Source: Lentzea albidocapillata subsp. violacea (GTDB lineage Bacteria; Actinomycetota; Actinomycetes; Mycobacteriales; Pseudonocardiaceae). From it: a DNA stretch of 64,000 nt. Made by a program: the position numbers and the translations under genes. The notes under the pieces were generated by a model. The model was given only the letters and a program-made list of their open reading frames with translations, was not told where the DNA came from and ran no database searches. Within the stretch, counting starts at the first letter, position 1; every line of letters starts with the position of its first letter. Below are positions 57,699-64,000 of the stretch, in pieces. The stretch covers positions 168,413 through 232,412 of the forward strand of contig NZ_FNET01000013.1 of assembly GCF_900100275.1 (NCBI RefSeq), in the 5' to 3' direction.

Positions 57699-58523
57699 AT
57701 GAAGAACGCCAAGGCGGGCCCGCTGCTCTACGGGTTCCTGGTCGCCGTGCTCGCCGCGTCGATCTTCCCGCTGTACTACTCGTTCATCGTCGCGTCGAAG
57801 GACAACTCGGTCCTCGGCGAGAAGGTCCCGCCGCTGATCCCCGGCGGCAACCTGGTCGAGAACATCACCCGCGTCTTCGACACCGTCGACTTCTGGCTCG
57901 CCATGCAGAACTCGTTCATCGTGGCGTCGAGCGTGGCGATCTCGAACGTCGTGCTGGGCACGCTGGCCGGGTTCGCGTTCTCGCGGCTGCGGTTCCGGGG
58001 CCGCGACTCGCTGTTCCTCGTCGTGCTCGGCACCGCGATGGTGCCGACGCAGCTCGGCGTGATCCCGCTGTACATGCTGATGTCCGACCTCGACTGGTAC
58101 GGCACCCTGCAGGCGGTCATCGTGCCGGTGCTGATCGGCTCGTTCGCGGTGTTCTGGATGCGCCAGGCGTGCGAGGAGACAGTGCCGTACGAGCTGATCG
58201 AGGCCGCGCGCATGGACGGCTGCTCGGTGCTGCGGACGTTCTGGCACGTAGGGTTCCCCGCGGTGCGGCCCCAGGCCGCCGTGCTGGGCATGTTCACGTT
58301 CATGACGGCCTGGAACGACTTCTTCTGGCCGTTGATCGTGCTCGACCCCAACGACAGCCCGACGGTCCAGGTGGCCCTGTCGACGCTGGCCAGCGGGTAC
58401 TACACCGACTACTCGCTGATGCTCGCCGGCGCCTCCATCGCGGTGCTGCCGGTGATCGCGATCTTCGTCCTGCTGTCGCGTCAGATCGTGGGCGGCCTCA
58501 TGCAGGGCGCCCTAAAGGGATGA
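57699..58523 (+). CDS. Sugar ABC transporter permease (CebG-like)
   Basis: A 274-aa MalG-type permease with six helices, starting GPLLYGFLVAVLAASIFPLY. The EAA loop is ELIEAARMDGCSVLRTFWHV and the conserved WNDFFWPLIVLD follows. Starts 4 bp after the first permease gene. Forms the heterodimeric channel with the preceding protein. Confidence 0.94.
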   Translation: MKNAKAGPLLYGFLVAVLAASIFPLYYSFIVASKDNSVLGEKVPPLIPGGNLVENITRVFDTVDFWLAMQNSFIVASSVAISNVVLGTLAGFAFSRLRFRGRDSLFLVVLGTAMVPTQLGVIPLYMLMSDLDWYGTLQAVIVPVLIGSFAVFWMRQACEETVPYELIEAARMDGCSVLRTFWHVGFPAVRPQAAVLGMFTFMTAWNDFFWPLIVLDPNDSPTVQVALSTLASGYYTDYSLMLAGASIAVLPVIAIFVLLSRQIVGGLMQGALKG

Positions 58524-58559
58524 CACTCAGCAGGGCTCAAGCCACAAGGATGTGAATGT

Positions 58560-59966
58560 ATGACGACCGACTCGGACGTCGAGGTCGGGCGGGACGTGCT
58601 GACCTTCCCGCCGGACTTCCTCTGGGGAGCGGCGACCGCGGCGTTCCAGATCGAAGGCGCGACCACGGTGGACGGTCGTGGCGCGTCGATCTGGGACACG
58701 TTCGCCGCGACGCCCGGCAAGGTGCTGGCCGGTGACACGGGGGACCCCGCCTGTGATCACTACCACCGATATCAGTCCGATGTGGACCTGATGGAGTCCC
58801 TCGGGCTGGCCTCGTACCGGTTCTCCATCGCGTGGCCCCGGATCCAGCCCAGCGGCAGCGGCCAGGTCGAGGAGCGCGGGCTCGCGTTCTACGACCGGCT
58901 GGTGGACTCGTTGCTGGAGAAGGACATCCAGCCGCTCGCCACGCTGTACCACTGGGACCTGCCGCAGGTCCTGGAGGACTTCGGCGGCTGGCGCAACCGC
59001 GACACCGCCTACCGCTTCGCCGAGTACGCGGCCATCGTGCACGAACGGCTCGGCGACCGGGTGCAGGCCTGGACCACGCTGAACGAGCCGTGGGTCTCGG
59101 CGTTCCTGGGCTACGGCAACGGAATCCACGCGCCGGGCGTCACCGACGCGGTGGCGTCCCTGGAGGCGGCGCACCACCTGCTGCTGGCCCACGGGCTCGC
59201 CACGCAGGCGTTGCGCGCGCAGGCACCGGAGTCGCACCGGCTGTCGATCGTGCTCAACTTCAGCACGATCTGGGGCGACGACGCGGAAGCCGTCCGCAAG
59301 GTCGACGGTCTGCAGAACCGCATCCTGCTCGACCCGGTCCTCGGCCGCGGCTACCCGCTCGACGTCCTGCAGGACACGACGTGGCTGGGCGACTGGACGA
59401 ACGTCGTGCGCGACGGGGACATGGAGACCATCGCGACCCCGATCGACTGGATCGGCGTGAACTACTACAACCCGACCCGCGTCGCACCCGCCGACCCGGA
59501 CTTCGTGCCGGCCGGTCCGCACGCGGGCCTGCGCGGTGTGTCCATCCAGCCTCCGCAGGGCGAGCTCACCGGGTTCGGGTGGGAGCAGAACGCCGACGCG
59601 TTCACCGAACTGCTGGTGCGCCTGTCCCGGGACACGGCAGGGGTGCCGCTGGTCGTCACCGAGAACGGGTCCGCGTTCCCGGACGTCGTCGACCCCGCGG
59701 GTCGCGTGTACGACGTCCAGCGGACGAAGTACCTGGTGGACCACGTGCGCGCGGTGCACAGGGCGATCTCCGAGGGCGCCGACATCCGCGGTTACCTGGC
59801 GTGGTCGCTGCTCGACAACTTCGAGTGGGCGGCCGGGTACTCGCAGCGGTTCGGGATCGTGCACGTCGACTTCGAGACGCAGCAGCGCACGGTCAAGGAG
59901 AGCGCGGCCACGTTGTCCCGGATCATCGGGCAGAACGGGCTTCCCGCGCACGGTTACACCGTTTAG
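58560..59966 (+). CDS. bglB: GH1 beta-glucosidase
   Basis: A 468-aa family 1 glycoside hydrolase, cytoplasmic (no signal peptide), that would split imported cellobiose or other beta-glucosides to glucose. It begins with FPPDFLWGAATAAFQIEGA. The catalytic pair is Glu176 (acid/base, TTLNEPWVSAF) and Glu368 (nucleophile, LVVTENGSAF). Other landmarks are YRFSIAWPRIQPSG and GYLAWSLLDNFEWAAGYSQR. ATG start, 36 bp after the permease. The GH1 name is firm; substrate is inferred from context. Confidence 0.95.
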   Translation: MTTDSDVEVGRDVLTFPPDFLWGAATAAFQIEGATTVDGRGASIWDTFAATPGKVLAGDTGDPACDHYHRYQSDVDLMESLGLASYRFSIAWPRIQPSGSGQVEERGLAFYDRLVDSLLEKDIQPLATLYHWDLPQVLEDFGGWRNRDTAYRFAEYAAIVHERLGDRVQAWTTLNEPWVSAFLGYGNGIHAPGVTDAVASLEAAHHLLLAHGLATQALRAQAPESHRLSIVLNFSTIWGDDAEAVRKVDGLQNRILLDPVLGRGYPLDVLQDTTWLGDWTNVVRDGDMETIATPIDWIGVNYYNPTRVAPADPDFVPAGPHAGLRGVSIQPPQGELTGFGWEQNADAFTELLVRLSRDTAGVPLVVTENGSAFPDVVDPAGRVYDVQRTKYLVDHVRAVHRAISEGADIRGYLAWSLLDNFEWAAGYSQRFGIVHVDFETQQRTVKESAATLSRIIGQNGLPAHGYTV

Positions 59967-59992
59967 CCGATAGGACGGGCCGAGGGGGCCTC

Positions 59993-60036
59993 AGCGCTCT
60001 CACCTGCGGATACTTGTGCCTGCAGGTGAGAGCGCT
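59993..60036. terminator. Bidirectional terminator between bglB and the phytase-like gene
   Basis: Perfect 15-bp arms AGCGCTCTCACCTGC (59993-60007) and GCAGGTGAGAGCGCT (60022-60036) around 14 nt, between convergent genes. The right arm overlaps TGAGAGCGCTCTCT (60027-60040), a one-mismatch copy of the operator at 55403. Confidence 0.8.
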
Positions 60037-60043
60037 CTCTCGT

Positions 60044-61243
60044 TCAGCGCCTGCGCAGGACCCTCGGGTCGGCGTGCAGGTTCTGCCCGAGCCTGATGGT
60101 GATGAACTCGTTGTTGTCGGGCTTGCCCGGCGTGCGGCCCGACGACGACGGGAAGTTGTTGTCGTTGAGCACCGCGATCGTGCGGTCGTCGAGGATCGTG
60201 ACGTCCTCGATCGTGACGAACGGGAACCTGAACGGGTCCGCCTGCCCGCCGACGTGCTTCGGGTTGGCGAGGTTCAGCAGGTCGGCGACCAGCGTCTTGT
60301 CGAGCTTGCCGTCGTCGTTCCGGTCCCGCTTGTCGGCCAGGTAGACGCGCTTCACGATCGCGTCGGCACCCTGGGCGCTGTCCCGCTCGATGATCAGCAG
60401 CCGGTTGGCGTCGACCGCGATGGCGTCGCCGATGGCGAAGTTCGGGTCCTCCAGCTGGTAGCGCCAGGTCCTGCCGGTGAAGCTGTTGCGCGCGATGTCG
60501 AACTCGTTGAGGCGCAGCGTGCCCGGCGTGTCACCGGCGACGGTGCCCTCCAGCAGCGCGTTGATCGTCTTGCCGTCCGGTGAGAGCGTGATGCCCTCGA
60601 AGCCCTTGCTGCCGCCCAGGTTCGGGTTGCCGGCGGGGTTCTCCGGAGCACGCACGCCCGGTAGTGGAGCCGGAGGTGCGAGCAGGCGACCGGCTCGGTC
60701 GAAGTGCAGCAGGTACGGGCCGAACTCGTCACCCATCCAGTACGTGCCGTCGGCGCCGCGGGTGACCGACTCGATGTCGATGTCGGCGCCGGTGATCACC
60801 CGGTCCTGCCTGGTCAGCGGGAACGGGATGTGGCCGTTCGGGTCGGTCAGCGTGATGCCGCCGAGCACGTCGACGGTGTTCTTCGCGAAGTCGGGCGCGA
60901 TGCGGTGGATGCGCAGCAGGAAGTCCGCGCTGTTGGCCTTGGTGCCGTAGCCGTTGTCCGAGATGGCGTCGAACGTTCCGTCGCTGTTGCGGACGAGACC
61001 GCTGAAGCCCTGGATCGGCTGGTCCGCGAACGGCGGCGTGACCCCGTTGATCGGGGCCGTCCCCAGCGCCGCGCCGCTCGGTTCGCTGCCGGGCACGTAG
61101 GTCTCCGCCGGGAGGAAGGCGAAGTTCGTCAGCGTGGCCTGCCGGGGAGGCTTCTGGCCGGCCGTACCGGGAGCGGCGGTGGTGGGCGTGGCCAGTGCCG
61201 TGACGGTCAGCAAAGTGAGGCCTACGGCCAGTGTTCTCCTCAT
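60044..61243 (-). CDS. Secreted phytase-like esterase family protein
   Basis: A 399-aa exported protein. The signal peptide (LAVGLTLLTVTALATPTTAA) probably ends near residue 24. The remainder is a beta-propeller-like 'esterase-like activity of phytase' domain with blocks FSGLVRNSDGTFDAISDNGY, DIDIESVTRGADGTYWMGDE, GSKGFEGITLSPDGKTINAL and DPFRFPFVTIEDVTILDDR. The family is linked to phosphate-ester or other ester hydrolysis, but few members are tested. It is convergent with bglB and does not look part of that operon. Confidence 0.9.
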   Translation of the reverse strand: MRRTLAVGLTLLTVTALATPTTAAPGTAGQKPPRQATLTNFAFLPAETYVPGSEPSGAALGTAPINGVTPPFADQPIQGFSGLVRNSDGTFDAISDNGYGTKANSADFLLRIHRIAPDFAKNTVDVLGGITLTDPNGHIPFPLTRQDRVITGADIDIESVTRGADGTYWMGDEFGPYLLHFDRAGRLLAPPAPLPGVRAPENPAGNPNLGGSKGFEGITLSPDGKTINALLEGTVAGDTPGTLRLNEFDIARNSFTGRTWRYQLEDPNFAIGDAIAVDANRLLIIERDSAQGADAIVKRVYLADKRDRNDDGKLDKTLVADLLNLANPKHVGGQADPFRFPFVTIEDVTILDDRTIAVLNDNNFPSSSGRTPGKPDNNEFITIRLGQNLHADPRVLRRR

Positions 61244-61315
61244 GCGGCGACCCTATGACGAGCGTTTTACCCGTGGTTCGCCTCGCGGCAACAAGTTCCA
61301 TGAACTCTTGACGTC

Positions 61316-62338
61316 ATGACGACGACCTGGCGCCTGCGCTTCGAACTCAGCGACAGCCCCGGCGCGCTCGCGCGCGTCACCGTCCGGCTGGCCGCCGCCG
61401 ACTGCAACGTCCTCGCGCTGCACGTGATCCCCGTACCCGGCGGAGTACTGGACGAGATCGTCGTGCGGGCGGCTGCCGGTGTGCTCCCCGCGGACCTCGT
61501 CGAGGCGGTGCGCAGCGAGGGAGGCAAACGCGTCGGCATCACCCGAGCCGACCTGCGCGACCTCGTCGACGAACCGACCGCCGTGCTGCGTGCCGCGCGA
61601 ATGGCGCTCACCGATCCGGAACAGACCGGCGACGCCCTCCGCCAGGTGCTGGCCGCCGACTCCGTGACGGTCGGCGAGGCCGCCGACGGCCAGGTCCAGC
61701 TGGGAGAGTGGGTGGCCCGGCGAGGCTGGGCTCCCTTCACCCAGGTCGAACTCACGCGCGCGCAGGCGTTGCTCGACCTCGTGGACGCCCCGGCACCTTC
61801 GATGCGCGCGGTGCTCAGCGACGACGGCGCGGCACTGGTCCTGCGTCCGGGGTCCGACACGGACGAGGACGCCGTCGCCGCCCTGCACTCCCGCTGTTCC
61901 ATGAGGACGATGTTCAACCGCTACCACTCGGGCATGCGCACCGTGCCCCGCCGCTGGCTGCACCGCCTGCTCAGCCCGCCGCGCGGCACCACGGTCCTCG
62001 CGCAGTGCGGCGACCAGGTCGTGGCCATGGGACAACTCATCCACACCGGCACACCGGACTGCGCCGAGGTCTCGTTGTTGGTCGAGGACTCCTGGCAACG
62101 CCGAGGCGTGGGCGCGGCCCTGCTCGGTGCCCTGGCGTCGGACGCCCGCGCCGCCGGGTTCACGGAGCTCGTCGCGTGGTGCCTGCCCTCGGAGACCGCC
62201 CTGGTTCGCACGGCCGCACGCGCCGGCCTCCCCACCACGACACGCCGTGAAGACGGCCTGCTCCGAGTGTCGATCACGCCTCGCGCGCGTGCCCGGAAGG
62301 CGCCAGAAGCCACCGAGGTCGCCGAAAAAACACGATGA
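61316..62338 (+). CDS. ACT-domain/GNAT acetyltransferase fusion
   Basis: A 340-aa two-domain protein. Residues 1-75 form an ACT ligand-binding domain (FELSDSPGALARVTVRLAAA, DCNVLALHVIPVPGGVLDEI). The C-terminal GNAT domain (about 175-320) has VSLLVEDSWQRRGVGAALLG, where QRRGVG is the acetyl-CoA pyrophosphate loop. ACT-GNAT fusions in actinomycetes are amino-acid-responsive protein lysine acetyltransferases, so this one may modify metabolic enzymes when an amino acid binds the ACT domain. ATG start. It lies between the phytase-like gene and the LacI gene with no operon partner. Confidence 0.88.
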   Translation: MTTTWRLRFELSDSPGALARVTVRLAAADCNVLALHVIPVPGGVLDEIVVRAAAGVLPADLVEAVRSEGGKRVGITRADLRDLVDEPTAVLRAARMALTDPEQTGDALRQVLAADSVTVGEAADGQVQLGEWVARRGWAPFTQVELTRAQALLDLVDAPAPSMRAVLSDDGAALVLRPGSDTDEDAVAALHSRCSMRTMFNRYHSGMRTVPRRWLHRLLSPPRGTTVLAQCGDQVVAMGQLIHTGTPDCAEVSLLVEDSWQRRGVGAALLGALASDARAAGFTELVAWCLPSETALVRTAARAGLPTTTRREDGLLRVSITPRARARKAPEATEVAEKTR

Positions 62339-62373
62339 ACAGCGCGGAAACCCTCCTTGGAGATCCTTTGGGG

Positions 62374-62386
62374 CTAAGCTGCTTAG
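62374..62386. promoter_or_regulatory. Palindrome upstream of the LacI gene
   Basis: CTAAGCTGCTTAG, perfect 6-bp arms around one T, 24 bp before the LacI start, flanked further out by CCTTTG (62365-62370) and CAAAGG (62392-62397). The spacing suits an autoregulatory LacI operator, although the core is unlike the one at 55403. Confidence 0.5.
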
Positions 62387-62410
62387 CGGATCAAAGGTTT
62401 TCATCGAGGA

Positions 62411-63442
62411 GTGGTGGTGCTCGTGTCCAACCACGCGCGTCCGACGTTGGAAGACGTTGCCGCGAGGGCAGGGGTTTCCCGCGCGACAGCGTCACGAGTG
62501 CTGAACGCGTCACCGCGCGTCAGCCCGGAGGCACTGGAAGCGGTCAACGCCGCGGTAACGGCGCTGGGCTACCAGCCCAACCGAGCCGCGCGCGCGTTGG
62601 TCACCCGCCGCACCGGCGCAGTGGCCGTGCTGTTCTCCGAGCCGGAACCCAAGATCTTCGATGACCCGCACTTCGCGCGCCTGATCCGTGCGGGGGCACG
62701 GGCACTGGCCGACGTCGACGTGCAGATGGTGCTCATGCTCGTCCACTCGCTGGACGACCAGACCCGAGCGCACCGGTTCCTGGCCGGCGGTCACGTCGAC
62801 GGTGCCCTGGTGTTCGCACCGCACCGCAACGACGAGCTGGTCTCGATCGTGAAGAAGCTGCCGCTGCCCGTGGTGTACGCCGGCAAGCCGTGGGGTTCGT
62901 TGCGGGGCATGCACCTCGTGGACAACGACAACGAGGGCGGCGCCGTACTCGCCACCGAGCACCTGAAGTCTCTTGGACGTCGGAAGATCGTCCATGTTTC
63001 CGGGCCTCTGGACGAACTGTCCGCCATAGACCGGTTGAACGGGTTCAAGTCCGCCATGTCGTTGGACGACAAGGGAGCGGCTCGCCTCACCGAGGACGGT
63101 GGGTTCACCCGGGAGGGTGGGCGCAAGGCCATGTCCTCGTTGCTGGCGCGGGTGCCTGCGCTTGATGCTGTTTTTGTGGCTTCCGACCTGATGGCTGCTG
63201 GTGCTTTGGAGACGTTGCACGAGGCTGGGCGGCGGGTTCCTGAGGATGTGGCCGTGGTCGGGTTTGACGATCATGTCGCTATTGCGGAGCACACTTCGCC
63301 GCCGTTGACCTCGGTTCGGCAGGATTCCGATGAGCAGGTCAAGGTGATGGTCGAGCACCTGGTGAAGCTGCTTCGGGATGAGACTGTGAAGAGGAAGCAG
63401 CAGATGTTGCCTACTGTGTTGGTGCGGCGCGAGTCTGCCTGA
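62411..63442 (+). CDS. LacI-family transcriptional regulator
   Basis: A 343-aa repressor. The HTH is PTLEDVAARAGVSRATASRV with hinge helix YQPNRAARALVTRR; the sugar-binding core includes HVDGALVFAPHRND, LVDNDNEGGAVLATEHLKSL and VAVVGFDDHVAIAEHTSPPL. It could be the CebR-like repressor of the beta-glucoside operon 2.4-7 kb upstream, or act only on its own gene. Starts GTG 62411, 62414 and 62423 are possible; GAGGA at 62406-62410 favours the later ones. From about 63150 codon third positions become T-rich, unlike the first two-thirds. Confidence 0.93.
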   Translation: MVVLVSNHARPTLEDVAARAGVSRATASRVLNASPRVSPEALEAVNAAVTALGYQPNRAARALVTRRTGAVAVLFSEPEPKIFDDPHFARLIRAGARALADVDVQMVLMLVHSLDDQTRAHRFLAGGHVDGALVFAPHRNDELVSIVKKLPLPVVYAGKPWGSLRGMHLVDNDNEGGAVLATEHLKSLGRRKIVHVSGPLDELSAIDRLNGFKSAMSLDDKGAARLTEDGGFTREGGRKAMSSLLARVPALDAVFVASDLMAAGALETLHEAGRRVPEDVAVVGFDDHVAIAEHTSPPLTSVRQDSDEQVKVMVEHLVKLLRDETVKRKQQMLPTVLVRRESA

Positions 63443-63484
63443 CGCGCGGGTTTCGTGGGGTGCGCTTTGGGTGCCGCGACTCTT

Positions 63485-63594
63485 GTGGGTGGTCGCCTTT
63501 GCGTGCCGCGACCGGGCGTGCCGCGACCGGGTGGGTGGTCGCCTTGCGGGCGGCGAGCTTGCGGTTGCGTGCTTCCCCTGGGGCTCTGCCCCAG
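63485..63594. repeat. Short tandem repeats and hairpin after the LacI gene
   Basis: GCGTGCCGCGACCGG is repeated exactly in tandem (63501-63515, 63516-63530), flanked by two copies of GTGGGTGGTCGCCTT (63485-63499, 63531-63545). A further hairpin CTGGGGC-TCT-GCCCCAG lies at 63578-63594 and may terminate the LacI transcript. The rest of 63443-63684 holds no gene I can support. Confidence 0.6.
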
Positions 63595-63684
63595 ACCCCG
63601 GCAATCTGATCAGGGGGTCCACGCCACGCGCAGATAGATGGCACGCCTGTTGCTGTGGGCGGCTGCCTGACGCTCCTATAGATG

Positions 63685-64000
63685 TCAAGCAGTGAGTGCG
63701 AGGTCTTTCATGATCGCTGTGTGGGCTTCGCGGAGGATATAGCGCTTGAGGCAGCGGATGATGTCGCGTTTGGTGAGGCCTTGTTCGGTGCGTCGTTGCA
63801 GGTAGGCCTGGGTGCGTGGGCAGTAGCGCAGGCGGACGACGGCGACGATGTGCAGGACGCGGTTGGCTTGGCGTTCGCCGCCTTTGTTGAGGCGGTGGCG
63901 GTCGGTTCGTCCGGATGAGGCGGGTAGTGGGGCGACGCCGCAGAGTTTGGCGAAGGAGGCTTCGCTGTGCAGGCGTTCGGGGTTGTCGCCGGCGGTGACG
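63685..64000 (-). mobile_element. IS110-family transposase, C-terminal part (runs off the window)
   Basis: The last 104 residues of a transposase read from the window edge to the TGA at 63685-63687. The C-terminal transposase domain (IS116/IS110/IS902 type) is clear: ASFAKLCGVAPLPASSGRTD, RHRLNKGGERQANRVLHIVA, VVRLRYCPRTQAYLQRR and GLTKRDIIRCLKRYILREA. IS110 elements use a RuvC-like DEDD domain plus a conserved Ser in this C-terminal part (the SSGR region) and usually lack long terminal inverted repeats, so the left element end cannot be placed exactly. It is likely within about 100 bp of 63680. Confidence 0.92.

Noticed and set aside
63682..63918. A plus-strand frame at the window end
   Set aside because: It is the antisense of the IS110 transposase C-terminus.

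Overview
The window is about 64 kb of high-GC DNA from an actinomycete chromosome, most likely a member of the Pseudonocardiales; the genus cannot be fixed from sequence alone. Supporting signs are the dense use of GTG and TTG starts, 1-8 bp stop/start overlaps, the PriA isomerase (HisA and TrpF in one enzyme), the conserved order trpE - membrane protein - trpC - trpB - trpA - lgt ... gltB - gltD ... pyk - tesB, an XRE/DUF397 pair, SARP and LAL regulators, and cebEFG-like sugar uptake genes.

Region 1 (0.0-9.4 kb) is histidine and tryptophan biosynthesis: priA, hisF and hisI, then trpE, a Trp-operon membrane protein, trpC, trpB and trpA, ending in a terminator. It is interleaved with a Clp_N/HTH protein, a PPOX-type flavoenzyme and a TetR regulator whose 16-bp palindrome lies between it and trpE. 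No separate trpF is seen, which fits PriA serving both pathways. Region 2 (9.4-12.0 kb) interrupts the usual trpA-lgt junction with a Uma2 nuclease, a flavin monooxygenase and apparently non-coding DNA. Region 3 (12.0-24.1 kb) holds lgt, a TctDE-like two-component system, an orphan TAXI solute receptor, a dicarboxylate symporter and the glutamate synthase pair gltBD. The gltB leader carries GTTAC/GTAAC boxes and a foldable RNA that ends at the ribosome binding site.

Region 4 (24.1-33.1 kb) is accessory. It contains a frameshifted fossil of a TIR domain, a small secreted protein, a beta-carbonic anhydrase with a SulP transporter, a 24-codon ORF leading into a DRGH-type non-specific nuclease, a convergent NACHT-LRR ATPase, and a helicase-associated/WYL-like protein upstream of and co-directional with the ATPase. 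The nuclease/NACHT pair is the best candidate here for an undescribed conflict module. Region 5 (33.1-41.1 kb) is mostly core: DUF2461, VanZ-like, pyruvate kinase, acyl-CoA thioesterase, an Lrp/LysE pair, DUF2218, 6-phosphogluconate dehydrogenase and the PBP4-type enzyme DacB.

Region 6 (41.1-55.0 kb) has a second SulP-carbonic anhydrase, this time fused in one chain and preceded by a 25-codon ORF with a strong ribosome binding site. It continues with a small Cys-motif protein, an XRE/DUF5753 regulator with its DUF397 partner, a large SARP (AfsR type), a 51-aa protein coupled to a LAL-type LuxR regulator, and a MacB/FtsX-type ABC exporter. No biosynthetic cluster is visible beside the regulators. 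Region 7 (55.0-64.0 kb) is a cellobiose/beta-glucoside locus: binding protein, two permeases and a GH1 beta-glucosidase behind a LacI-type palindrome. It continues with a secreted phytase-like esterase, an ACT-GNAT fusion and a LacI repressor. The window ends in short tandem repeats and the 3' end of an IS110-family transposase that runs off the edge.
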